DNA of 64,000 bases from Deltaproteobacteria bacterium. GTDB taxonomy: Bacteria; Myxococcota_A; Polyangia; Polyangiales; Polyangiaceae. Positions within the stretch are counted from its first letter, which is position 1. Every line of letters starts with the position of its first letter. A program made the translations under genes and the position numbers. Below the pieces are notes generated by a model that did not search any database, was not told where the DNA came from, and was given only the letters and a program-made list of their open reading frames with translations. The stretch lies in the NCBI GenBank assembly GCA_016218915.1, contig JACRCQ010000006.1:1-64000 (forward strand). Reading direction: 5' to 3'. Positions 1 to 8,286 of the stretch are shown piece by piece.

Positions 1-359
1 CGATCGTCATGGCCGATCAATGGCCATGGCCGATCCATGGCCTTGGCCGACCGATCGTCATGGCCGACCGATCGTCATGGCCGACCGATCGTCATGGCCG
101 ACCGATCGTCATGGCCGACCGATCGTCATGGCCGACCGATCGTCATGGCCGATCAATGGCCATGGCCGACCGATCGTCATGGCCGATCGATCGTCATGGC
201 CGACCGATCGTCATGGCCGACCGATCGTCTTGGCCGACCGATCGTCATGGCCGACCGATCGTCATGGCCGACCGATGTTCATGGCCGATCGATCGTCATG
301 GCCGACCGATCGTCATCGTCGATCCATAATCTCGTGGCCGATCGATGGTCGCGGCCGAC
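1..359. repeat. 17-bp tandem repeat array, partial at left edge
   Basis: About 21 head-to-tail units of 17 bp, consensus CGATCGTCATGGCCGAC, begin at position 1 and every 17 bases after that; the last unit (343-359) reaches the stop codon of the minus-strand kinase gene. Most units are identical or differ at 1-2 bases. Variants with CAATGGCC or CCATGGCC at the start recur at 18, 35 and 154. Each standard unit carries the palindrome CGATCG and the palindrome TGGCCA. Because 17 is not a multiple of 3, all three forward frames stay open and give the same 17-residue peptide repeat (MADRSSWPTDRHGRPIV). Reverse frames meet TGA. There are no unique spacers, so this is not CRISPR. I read it as a non-coding minisatellite; the array continues outside the window. 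Confidence 0.9.
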
Positions 360-1276
360 TACGCCGCCGTGACTTCCGAGATCCGGCCGTGGATCTGGAA
401 CCAGGCGTTGCGCACAGCGGTCTGCAACGACGCCGCATCCTGCCAGCGAAGGTGAGGCTCAGGCTCCAGCGCACGATCAACCAGAGCGATCAGAGGCGGG
501 GCAAAGGGGATGCCGACCGCCCCCAGGGAAGGAGCGCGCTGCGTTCCCGCTGCCCACAGCGCCTGGTGGTAGGTCGGCGCCTCGTGCAGGTACTGGCCTG
601 TGAGCAACGTGAACATCGTTGCGCCCAGCGCCCAGACGTCCGAGCGCGCGTCCACCTCGTCCCACCGTCCGTACGCCTGCTCTGGAGGCATGAACGGCGG
701 CGTTCCAGCAGGAATTCCCCTCAATCCGGGCACAGCCTCGAGCAGCCCGGCCATGCCGAAGTCCAGCACCTTGACCTTGCCGGCTTCGGTCACGAACAGG
801 TTGGCCGGCTTCAGATCGCAGTGGATGATGCCCTTGGCGTGCGCAGCCACGAGCACGTCGATCGCCCGCTCCATGATGCAGAGCACGTCGTGACAAGGAA
901 GCCGCCCGCCGTGACGCTCGCGCCGGTCCTCGAGCGTCTCGCCGCGGAGCAGCTCCATCACGAGAAACACGGTTCCGTCATCGTCGATGTCGTCGTCGAG
1001 CACCCGCACGGCTCCGCGGTGTCCCACGCGGTTGGCGTAGTAGCCCTCGTCCACGAAGCGCTCGACCATGTCCGCATTTCTGGCGAGCTCAGGGTGCAGC
1101 ACCTTGATCGCGGCGCGCCTGCCGTTGCGGTGCGTGGACGAGTACACCGTGGCCATGCCGCCAGCGCCGAGGATCTCATCGAGACGCCACTTGCCGCGCA
1201 GCATCGTGCCCAGCCTGGCGCGCGCGCTCGGCGGGAACGGCTCTGTGACGAACAGGGGCTGGGAAATCGATGACAC
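359..1276 (-). CDS. Ser/Thr protein kinase with HCD in place of HRD
   Basis: Cytoplasmic Hanks-type kinase domain of about 305 residues with no obvious extra domain. Glycine loop GAGGMATVY, the ATP-anchoring Lys in AAIK (about residue 58), catalytic loop IIHCDLKPAN (catalytic Asp about 154), DFG (Asp about 172) and a PPEQ activation-segment end are all present. The Arg of HRD is replaced by Cys, so this is a non-RD kinase, while the catalytic Asp is kept. The start is uncertain: a GTG at 1276 leaves a short leader before the domain, and an ATG at 1204 begins right at the domain edge. Neither has a strong ribosome site. The gene is divergent from the DUF362 gene and its stop touches the 17-bp repeat array. 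Substrate unknown. Confidence 0.85.
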   Translation of the reverse strand: MSSISQPLFVTEPFPPSARARLGTMLRGKWRLDEILGAGGMATVYSSTHRNGRRAAIKVLHPELARNADMVERFVDEGYYANRVGHRGAVRVLDDDIDDDGTVFLVMELLRGETLEDRRERHGGRLPCHDVLCIMERAIDVLVAAHAKGIIHCDLKPANLFVTEAGKVKVLDFGMAGLLEAVPGLRGIPAGTPPFMPPEQAYGRWDEVDARSDVWALGATMFTLLTGQYLHEAPTYHQALWAAGTQRAPSLGAVGIPFAPPLIALVDRALEPEPHLRWQDAASLQTAVRNAWFQIHGRISEVTAA

Positions 1277-1376
1277 CAGCAGCGAACCTATCGGGCCCAA
1301 GGTCCGTGGGGCAAAATTGCTGCTGCGGGGCCCCTTCGGCCCTGCACGAACGTTGCGCTCGCCCCCCATCGAAGGC

Positions 1377-2795
1377 ATGAAGCAGGTGCAGATGGGAAAG
1401 CACCCTGACAACACCAATCGAGTCGCGACCCTGCGCACGCCTGGGCTCGCCTACTACGAACTTGCCCCGTTCGACCCGCCCAACCCGGTCTACGCGGCCG
1501 TCGAGAACCTCTTCCGGCTCCTGGGCCTCGACCGCGCTCGCGCCGGAACCCCGGAATGGAACCCGCTCGGAGACCTGATCGAGCCCGGCAACCGCGTGAT
1601 CGTCAAACCCAACTTCGTGTCCTCGCGCAACCTGCACGACAAGATCGTGGGCAAGAAGCTCCAGGCTTCCAGCACGCACGCCTCACTGCTGCGCCCCGTG
1701 CTCGACTATGCGCTCAAGGCCGCCGGCCCCCGCGGACAGGTGCGCGTGGTGGACACCCCGGTCGAAGGCTGCGAGCTCGACAAGGTCATCGGCCCCCTGG
1801 GCGTGCGCGACCTCATCAACCACCTTCGGTCGCAGGGCAAGAACGTCGACTTCATCGACTTGCGCTACTTCCAGCTCGTGCCCAGGCTGCCGCTCGACGA
1901 CGTCCGCAGCCTGGGACGCTCCTGGAACCTGGGATTGCTCGTCCGCAACGCCTTGCCTGGCGATCCCAGCGGCTACCGCGTGGTCAACGTGGGCGAGCGA
2001 AGCCGGTTCCAGGATCACCACGCGCCGTACAACCGCTTGTGCTTCCATCGCAGCCACCGCTTCACGCCGGTGGAGCACCATCGACGCGGCCATCATGAGT
2101 ACGGGATCCCGGGCACCGTGCTGGGCGCGGACGTGATCATCAACCTTCCGAAGATGAAGACGCACAAGAAGACGGCGGTCACGCTTGCGCTCAAGTCCTT
2201 CATCGGGTTGAGCCACGAGAAGTACTGGCTGCCGCACTTCACCGAGGGGCATCCAGACATCGGAGGCGACGAGTACGATCGCCCGCAAGGGCTCGGTGAG
2301 ATGCTCGACAACCGGCTGAGCCGCTGGCCTCTGCCGCTCGGCCACTCGCTCGTGGCGCGTGCGCCACGCGTGCCTGCGCCCCCCAAGGTCATCGATGGAA
2401 GCTGGCAGGGCAACCGTACGCTCTGGCGTACGATCCTCGACCTGAACCGTGCGATTCTGTTCGGCGATCGCGACGGCAAGGTGCAGGACACGCAGCAGCG
2501 TCGCTATCTTGCCATTGTGGACGGCATCGTCGCTGGAGAAGGCGAAGGACCTCTGGGCGCAACGCCGGTCGACGCAGGGCTTCTGATCGCAGGACGCGAC
2601 CCGAGCCTGGTCGACGACGTCGCAGCGCGCGCGATGGGGTTGGATCCTGCCCGGATCGCGATGATCCGCGAAGCGCAGCAAGGCAAGCTGCTCCCCTCGG
2701 GCTTCATCGAGGACCTCGAGTCGGTCGCTGAGGGTCCGCAGTTCGAGCGTGCATTCAAGCCTCCACGCGCGTGGCCGTCGCTGCTGCCCGCTTGA
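1377..2795 (+). CDS. DUF362 domain-containing protein
   Basis: A 472-residue soluble protein matching the DUF362 family by its core: VIVKPNFVS near residue 75, a later NLPKMKTHKKTAVTLALKS block, and GLDPARIAMI near the C-terminus. DUF362 proteins are of unknown function; some members carry ferredoxin-type clusters, but no CxxCxxC pattern is present here. There is no signal peptide. The start was taken at the ATG at 1377; the ATG at 1392 has AGGTG just upstream and is an equally possible start. The gene is divergent from the kinase, with 100 bases between the chosen starts. No neighbouring gene suggests a pathway. Confidence 0.8.
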   Translation: MKQVQMGKHPDNTNRVATLRTPGLAYYELAPFDPPNPVYAAVENLFRLLGLDRARAGTPEWNPLGDLIEPGNRVIVKPNFVSSRNLHDKIVGKKLQASSTHASLLRPVLDYALKAAGPRGQVRVVDTPVEGCELDKVIGPLGVRDLINHLRSQGKNVDFIDLRYFQLVPRLPLDDVRSLGRSWNLGLLVRNALPGDPSGYRVVNVGERSRFQDHHAPYNRLCFHRSHRFTPVEHHRRGHHEYGIPGTVLGADVIINLPKMKTHKKTAVTLALKSFIGLSHEKYWLPHFTEGHPDIGGDEYDRPQGLGEMLDNRLSRWPLPLGHSLVARAPRVPAPPKVIDGSWQGNRTLWRTILDLNRAILFGDRDGKVQDTQQRRYLAIVDGIVAGEGEGPLGATPVDAGLLIAGRDPSLVDDVAARAMGLDPARIAMIREAQQGKLLPSGFIEDLESVAEGPQFERAFKPPRAWPSLLPA

Positions 2796-2982
2796 GCTCT
2801 TGATCGCTGAACCAGGATCCGTCGGATCCCACAGAGATCCAGAGGATCAGGTGCGACATCCACGGATGCGTGCGTATCCATCCTGATCTCCGACAGCGCC
2901 CGCTTGGCAGGATCATTGCAGCCGATCTGAGCGGCGCTTCCGTTTTCAACATGCAGGAGAGCGCTGAGCCGGAGGCTGGGTC

Positions 2983-3876
2983 ATGGGTGCAGCGAGGGCG
3001 TTCAAGAGGGGCATGCTGGCCATGATGCCTCTGGTCGCAACCGCCTGCTCGAACGCACTGGGCTACGATGACGTGACGTTCGGCTCAGAGCGCAGAGTGG
3101 TGTCGTACGGAGATGGTACAGGCGGCTCGGCAGCCGAAGGAACAGGGGCTTCGAGCGATCAGGGCGGCGATGCCGGCCAGGGCGCAAACGCATCGGGCGT
3201 CGGCGGCGATTACGCCGGAGAGTCTGGCGCCGGAGGGTCGTCGGGCAACGATGGCACCGGCGGTGGAACTGGAGGAGCGGGCGGCTCCAACACGGGGGGC
3301 GCCAGCACCGGCGGCGCCAGCACGGGGGGCGCCAGCACGGGCGGCGCGGCAGGCAATGGCGCCGGGGGCAGCTCAGGTGGATCTGCGGGAAGCACGGGAG
3401 ATCAGACTTCGCTGTGCACCGGTCCTGGGCTGGAGATCATTCAGCTCCTGAACGCCTACCGGACAGGGCTCGGGCTGAGCGAGATCCCGTGCGCACCTTC
3501 GCTCATGATCGTGGCAGAGACGCATGTGCACGATCTGTTCGATCACGGGCCGCACCTGCAGGGCTACTGCAATGCGCACAGCTGGTCGAACCAGGGGCCC
3601 TGGACAGCATGCTGTTACACGCCGGATCATGCCCAGGCCCAATGCATGTGGGACAAGCCGCGCGAGCTGAGCGACTACTTGGGCAACGGCTACGAGTGTG
3701 CTGCGACGGGTGTGTCATCGCCGAGCCAGTCGCTCGCGGGTTGGCAGGCGAGCGCACCTCACAATGCCGTGATGACCAACCAGGGCGACTGGGCCGCCGT
3801 GACCTGGAAGGGCGTCGGCGCTGCGCTGTACAACGGTTACGCCGCGCTGTGGTTCGGGGAGCTGACCGACAACTGA
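2983..3876 (+). CDS. CAP (SCP/PR1) domain lipoprotein
   Basis: A 297-residue exported lipoprotein. An N-terminal basic and hydrophobic stretch ends in the lipobox-like VATAC (Cys about 22). Residues 45-145 form a low-complexity linker rich in Gly, Ser, Ala and Thr, including repeated GGAST units. The C-terminal part (about 150-297) has CAP-family landmarks: LLNAYRTGLGL at the start, a Cys-rich middle with NAHSW, W.ASAPHNAVM, and a final ALWFGEL. CAP proteins are secreted and functionally diverse, so the role is open. The start has a good ribosome site (GGAGG, about 8 bases upstream). In-frame ATGs follow at residue 11 and just after but lack such a site. Confidence 0.8.
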   Translation: MGAARAFKRGMLAMMPLVATACSNALGYDDVTFGSERRVVSYGDGTGGSAAEGTGASSDQGGDAGQGANASGVGGDYAGESGAGGSSGNDGTGGGTGGAGGSNTGGASTGGASTGGASTGGAAGNGAGGSSGGSAGSTGDQTSLCTGPGLEIIQLLNAYRTGLGLSEIPCAPSLMIVAETHVHDLFDHGPHLQGYCNAHSWSNQGPWTACCYTPDHAQAQCMWDKPRELSDYLGNGYECAATGVSSPSQSLAGWQASAPHNAVMTNQGDWAAVTWKGVGAALYNGYAALWFGELTDN

Positions 3877-3908
3877 AGCCCGAAGCCTGAAGCCTGGAGC
3901 CTGCAGCC
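3874..3908. repeat. 7-bp tandem repeat, five copies
   Basis: TGAAGCC, CGAAGCC, TGAAGCC, TGGAGCC and TGCAGCC follow one another without gaps, and a sixth degenerate copy (TTCAGCG) follows. The first copy contains the TGA stop of the CAP lipoprotein gene. The same heptad occurs twice in inverted orientation at 40544-40557, again right after a stop codon. Confidence 0.7.
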
Positions 3909-3958
3909 TTCAGCGCACGAAACTTGATCCGCGCGCGCGGCAAGTCCAGGCTCCGGCC

Positions 3959-4864
3959 ATGACCAAGCCGTTCCACATCGAAGGTGCCTTCACCGCTCTC
4001 GTCACCCCGTTTGCTGCCGACTCCGAATCCATCGACTTCGACGCGTTTGATCGGTTGGTTCGCGATCAGCTGCAAGGCGGCATCCACGGCCTGGTGCCGT
4101 GCGGAACCACCGGGGAATCGCCCACGCTCAGCGACGACGAGCAGCTCGAGGTCATTCGCCACACGGTCCAGATCGCGGCTGGACGCGTTCCCGTCGTGGC
4201 AGGCGCTTCCTCCAACTGTACCCACAAGACCGTCAAGCTCGCCCAGCGTGCCCTCGAAGCTGGCGCCAATGCGGTGATGGTCGTGATGCCCTACTACAAC
4301 AAGCCGACCCAGGAGGGTCTGCTCGCCCATGTCACCACCGTGGCAAAGCAGGTCGGCGGCGCCCCGGTCGTGCTCTACAACATCCCCGGTCGATCCGTGG
4401 TCGACCTGTCCAATGACACGCTCGCCCGCGCCATCGAAGCATGCCCCAACATCTGCGTGATCAAGGACGCTACCGGCAACGTGCTTCGCTGCCAGGCCAT
4501 GGTCCGTAGATTTGGCAGCGCACTGTCGGTCATGTGCGGCGATGACGCCCTCACCCTGCCGATGATGGCCGTGGGCGCAAAGGGCGTGATCAGCGTCACC
4601 TCCAACGTGCTCCCCGCAGCCGTGGCAGAGGTCTGCAACCTGATGCACGAAGGGCGCTGGAACGAGGCGCGCGCAGCACACTTCAGGCTGGTGCCGGTGC
4701 ACGACGCGATGTTCGTGGAATCGAATCCAGGCCCGGCCAAGGCAACCCTGGCGCACCTCGGAAAGATGAAGCTCGCGCTCCGCCTTCCGCTCGTTGCGCC
4801 CAGCGCTGCATCACGCGACGTCGTCGTTTCCGCAGTCACCCGCTACAACGAGGGCAAGCCGTGA
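3959..4864 (+). CDS. dapA: 4-hydroxy-tetrahydrodipicolinate synthase
   Basis: Condenses pyruvate with aspartate semialdehyde, the first committed step to diaminopimelate and lysine, in the cytoplasm. The 301-residue length is typical. Visible family signatures are GTTGESPTL near the N-terminus, the YNIPGR segment with the conserved Tyr, and the Schiff-base Lys in VIKDATG. The gene overlaps dapB by 4 bases (the GTG of dapB lies over the TGA of dapA), so the two are almost certainly translated together. Diaminopimelate is needed for peptidoglycan as well as lysine. Confidence 0.97.
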   Translation: MTKPFHIEGAFTALVTPFAADSESIDFDAFDRLVRDQLQGGIHGLVPCGTTGESPTLSDDEQLEVIRHTVQIAAGRVPVVAGASSNCTHKTVKLAQRALEAGANAVMVVMPYYNKPTQEGLLAHVTTVAKQVGGAPVVLYNIPGRSVVDLSNDTLARAIEACPNICVIKDATGNVLRCQAMVRRFGSALSVMCGDDALTLPMMAVGAKGVISVTSNVLPAAVAEVCNLMHEGRWNEARAAHFRLVPVHDAMFVESNPGPAKATLAHLGKMKLALRLPLVAPSAASRDVVVSAVTRYNEGKP

Positions 4865-5652
4865 AGCTAGCGCTGCACGGTGCAACCGGACGCATGGGCA
4901 GCGCGCTCGTGTCCCTTCTGCGCGCACAGGGCGGCGACCGCGTCATCGTGGGCGCCGCAGCTGAGCCCGGTTGCTCCGCGATCGGGCGCGATCTGGGCGA
5001 AGTGCACGGCTCCGCGCCCATGGGGGTGGTCGTGCAGAGCGACGTTGCGAGCGCAGTGCTCGGAGCCGACGTGGTCATCGACTTCTCGCACGCAAGCGCG
5101 CTGGTCGCGGTGGCGAAAGCTGCCGCTCGTCAGGGGGCCGTGTTCATCTCTGGCACGACCGGGCTCGGGCCAGAGGCGACTGCTGCGCTCGACGACGCTG
5201 CGCGCAGCGTGCCGGTCCTGTGGGCACCCAACTTCAGCATCGGCATCCACGTGCTCGCCCAGGCAGTTCGCCTTGCCGCCCAGCAGCTGGGCGCTTCGTT
5301 CGACGTCGAGCTTGTCGAGGTCCACCATCACGGCAAGGCAGATGCCCCCAGCGGCACGGCCATGCGTCTCGCCCGGGAAGTCCAGCAGGCTCGCGGCGAG
5401 CTCGCCCCGATCCACGGACGCCAGGGCCTGATCGGGCCCCGAAAGGCTTCGGAGATGGCTGTGCTCGCCGTGCGCGGCGGAGATGTCGTCGGCGATCACA
5501 CGGTGCACTTCCTGGGCCCGGGCGAACGGCTGGAGTTCACGCACCGCGCCACCAGCCGCGAGATGCTCGCCCGCGGGGCTCTGCTGGCCGCCAGCTCGCT
5601 GGTAGGTCGCAAACCCGGCCGATACACCCTCGACGAGGTCTTTGGCGCGTAG
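4861..5652 (+). CDS. dapB: 4-hydroxy-tetrahydrodipicolinate reductase
   Basis: NAD(P)H-dependent reductase acting directly after DapA. The 263-residue protein has the N-terminal nucleotide motif GATGRMG (residues 7-13), ISGTTG, and the catalytic signature VEVHHHGKADAPSGTAM with its His residues and Lys. The C-terminal substrate-binding half contains GDHTVHFLGPGE. It starts with GTG overlapping the dapA stop, which supports a dapAB operon. The rest of the lysine pathway is not in the window. Confidence 0.97.
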   Translation: MKLALHGATGRMGSALVSLLRAQGGDRVIVGAAAEPGCSAIGRDLGEVHGSAPMGVVVQSDVASAVLGADVVIDFSHASALVAVAKAAARQGAVFISGTTGLGPEATAALDDAARSVPVLWAPNFSIGIHVLAQAVRLAAQQLGASFDVELVEVHHHGKADAPSGTAMRLAREVQQARGELAPIHGRQGLIGPRKASEMAVLAVRGGDVVGDHTVHFLGPGERLEFTHRATSREMLARGALLAASSLVGRKPGRYTLDEVFGA

Positions 5653-5723
5653 CGCCCTGCCATCGCCTGCTTTGTGACCTGTCAGGGGTAGAATCCCCTT
5701 GGATGGCCGTATATGGTTCGGCC

Positions 5724-7697
5724 ATGCGCGCATTTACCCCCTCTCTCGCCTTGATCGGTGCTGTCGTTCTCCCCATCGCTTGCGGCGGCACGCCTCCCCC
5801 TCCACCTCGCACCGCACCACCGGTCGCACCCACTGCCACCACACCGGTGATCGCTACCGCGCCGCCGATTGCAGACATGACGCCTGCAGCCGAGCCGCAG
5901 GACACGTTCGCGATCGTCCGCTGGCGCAGCCCTTCCAGGACCTTCACCGCGATTCGCGAGATGTTCGGGCAAGCGGTTCCAGTCGACGATCTCGTGCACG
6001 AAGTGCTCAGCGCCAATGCCGCATTGCTGGCGCAGGAAGCGCCGGTCGATGCGGTCTTCACCTTGGATCCCAAGGGCGTTTTGGATTCGCCTCCGTGGGT
6101 CGGATTGTCGATCGGAGTCCGCTCCCTGGACGAAGCCAAGCAGGCTTTTGACAAGAAGCGGCCGGTCGTCGAAGTGCGCCCTGGGATCTACAAGGTCGAC
6201 GCTGGGAGCCATTCCGGTATGTCGTGCCTGCTGGGCCCCTCGGTCGGTGCAGCGCCTGCGCGCATCGTGTGCTCGGATCGCGAAGAGCAGGCGACCGCAT
6301 TGCTCCCCTACATGACAAGGAGCTTGCCCACGGTCGCCATGCCAGACACGGACCTGCACGGCGAGCTGAGGATGGCACCGATCCAGGCTCGCTACGGCAA
6401 GCAGCTCCCGATCTACCTGGCCGGCCTTTCGAGCTTCGCTTCCCACTATGTCGGCACTGGCGATCGAAAGCTCGACGCAGCGATTTCAGATGCGATGAAC
6501 GGCGTGTCGACCGACGCTGTCTCGCTGGTCAACGACCTGGACGGCCTGGTCATCAACGCGAACCTCGCCCCGGCGTCCAAGAGCGCCGACGCGGACGTCA
6601 CGCTCAAGCTCAAGGGGCGCAGCTCCTGGTTCGCCCAGCGTCTGTTCGAGAAGGCCGGCGAGGCGGGTCCTGCGCCGGCGATCTTCTGGCGCGCGCCTGC
6701 GGACGCAGACATGGCGGTCTACGGACGCGGCATGGATCCCAAGGGCTACGCTGGATTCCGTCAGTCCGGTGGCGATCTGCTCGTGGGCCTGCTGTCAACC
6801 GTCGACTTCCCGGCGGGTGAGCGAAAGGCGGTCCGTAACCTCTGGGACCAGCTCTTCGTCTCCGCCCCCGTGATGGTCTCCTCGCAGGGGCATGTCGATG
6901 CACCGCCCGCTGCCGGCGGTGACAAGATCGAGGAGATTCGTGCCATGGTGATCTCGACCATGGGCTGGCAGCTCTATGGTTTCGAGGAGTCCTCCAAGCG
7001 CGCCAGCGATTGGCTCAACGATCTTGCCGCCCTGTACAACCGGCCCGCGGTCAAGGATTGGATCGTCAAGAAGACCGGCGTGGACCGGAAGCTTCTCCCC
7101 TCGGCCAAGGTCACCCCCTTTGGCAAGGGGCTCGACAGGGGAACCAAGGCACTGGAAATCGCCGTGACGATCCCACCCGAGTTCGCGGCCATGGGCAGGC
7201 CAGGCGCCAAGGGCGCTGCGCCGGCCAAGCCGGCAGCCCCGATTTCCTACTGGATCGTGGTCATGCCCGACGGCCCCCGCACGTGGGTCGCTGCCAGCGC
7301 TGACAAGGCGGCTCTCGAAAAGCACCTCGCCATGGTCAAATCCGGTAGCCCGGACAGCGGCACCATCGCCTCCAAGGCAGGCCTCGACATCTTCAAGAAC
7401 GGGCGCACGGTGAGCGGCGGCTACCTCTCCCTGGCCAGCCTGGCCTCGAGCGCGTCCGGGGGACTGGGTGCGCTCTTCGAAGGCCGACGGCGTTCCAGCA
7501 GGTCGACCGAGCGGCTCAAGGCTGCCCTTGCCAAGATCCCCAATCGAGGGGAAACCCCGATCATCCTCGAAGCCACGGCCCAGTCCGGCGGAGTGTCCGA
7601 GTACGCCGTGAAACTGCACATGACCAAGGGCACCACGGACGACATCGCTGCGTTCGTGAATGCGGTGAGCGTTGCGCACAGACGCCCCGCCCCCTGA
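5724..7697 (+). CDS. large predicted lipoprotein, function unknown
   Basis: About 657 residues. The chosen ATG at 5724 gives a signal sequence ending LPIAC followed by a Pro/Thr/Ala-rich linker to about residue 60. The remainder is a mixed alpha/beta region without a motif I recognise; a few hydrophobic strands (SYWIVVMP) and a Ser/Arg-rich stretch near residue 590 stand out. The frame is open for a long way upstream, but that part overlaps dapB in another frame and is not coding. An in-frame ATG at 5703 would add seven residues. The lipobox has Pro at -3, which is unusual, so lipidation is likely but not certain. Confidence 0.7.
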   Translation: MRAFTPSLALIGAVVLPIACGGTPPPPPRTAPPVAPTATTPVIATAPPIADMTPAAEPQDTFAIVRWRSPSRTFTAIREMFGQAVPVDDLVHEVLSANAALLAQEAPVDAVFTLDPKGVLDSPPWVGLSIGVRSLDEAKQAFDKKRPVVEVRPGIYKVDAGSHSGMSCLLGPSVGAAPARIVCSDREEQATALLPYMTRSLPTVAMPDTDLHGELRMAPIQARYGKQLPIYLAGLSSFASHYVGTGDRKLDAAISDAMNGVSTDAVSLVNDLDGLVINANLAPASKSADADVTLKLKGRSSWFAQRLFEKAGEAGPAPAIFWRAPADADMAVYGRGMDPKGYAGFRQSGGDLLVGLLSTVDFPAGERKAVRNLWDQLFVSAPVMVSSQGHVDAPPAAGGDKIEEIRAMVISTMGWQLYGFEESSKRASDWLNDLAALYNRPAVKDWIVKKTGVDRKLLPSAKVTPFGKGLDRGTKALEIAVTIPPEFAAMGRPGAKGAAPAKPAAPISYWIVVMPDGPRTWVAASADKAALEKHLAMVKSGSPDSGTIASKAGLDIFKNGRTVSGGYLSLASLASSASGGLGALFEGRRRSSRSTERLKAALAKIPNRGETPIILEATAQSGGVSEYAVKLHMTKGTTDDIAAFVNAVSVAHRRPAP

Positions 7698-7848
7698 GAC
7701 GAATCCCCCCTCCCCTTCTATCGCGCCGGTCCAGGTCCCGCGGGACAGCCAGGCTTGCCCGTGCAACTGCCCGGGCCCCTGCGGCCAAGACCCGGCCCTG
7801 GCGCAGTCTGCTGCGTCGATGGGGTGGGTTCGCTGTGTGCGGAAGAGG

Positions 7849-8121
7849 TCAGGCCGAGCGGCGATCCTCGAATTCGTATCCGGAGCTGCGGGTCGGCTCC
7901 ATGATCGTGTCGTCGTCGCAGAACAGGATGGTGCACTTGCTGCGGCTGGATCGCTGAAGGCGGGCGCAGAGTTCGCCCAGATCCTCGTCGGAATCCACGA
8001 CATCGCCCTCAACGGGCTGGTTCGACGCGCGATCGTAGCGGCAGTTGTCGAGTGCGACCCACTGTCCGCGGAATTCGGCTGCTTTTGCTGCCTGAAGCCA
8101 GCTCAATTGGCTGCGTATCAT
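7849..8121 (-). CDS. small DUF5678-like protein
   Basis: A 90-residue protein. The segment SWLQAAKAAEFRGQWVALDN followed by a DLGEL helix resembles the short DUF5678 fold (pattern: Tyr or Phe, Arg, Gly, x, Trp, Val, Ala, Leu). It ends with an acidic IMEP/YEFED tail. The start is well supported by GAGGTG eight bases upstream. No signal peptide. The gene stands alone between the large lipoprotein gene (converging on it) and the kinase gene upstream on the same strand. Function unknown; the family assignment is moderate. Confidence 0.65.
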   Translation of the reverse strand: MIRSQLSWLQAAKAAEFRGQWVALDNCRYDRASNQPVEGDVVDSDEDLGELCARLQRSSRSKCTILFCDDDTIMEPTRSSGYEFEDRRSA

Positions 8122-8286
8122 TCGTTGAACACCTCTGCCCCCGAATCACTTCTCGAAGGAAGACGCGCGATGCCTTTCGGTCAAAGGAACAATCTGCTGC
8201 AGCCCCACGTTTATCTTCGAGCAGCAGTTCAGTCAAGAGGACGCCCCCTGGCCGGGCAGCTCAAACCTGGAATAAACGGGGAAATA

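Noticed and set aside
1..359. CRISPR array
   Set aside because: Units are contiguous 17-mers with no unique spacers and there are no cas genes nearby.
20..1273. Long open plus-strand frame of 417 codons starting in the 17-bp array and running through the kinase
   Set aside because: Antisense to a clear kinase gene; the first part is repeat-derived and the rest is Arg/His-rich shadow sequence typical of high-GC DNA.
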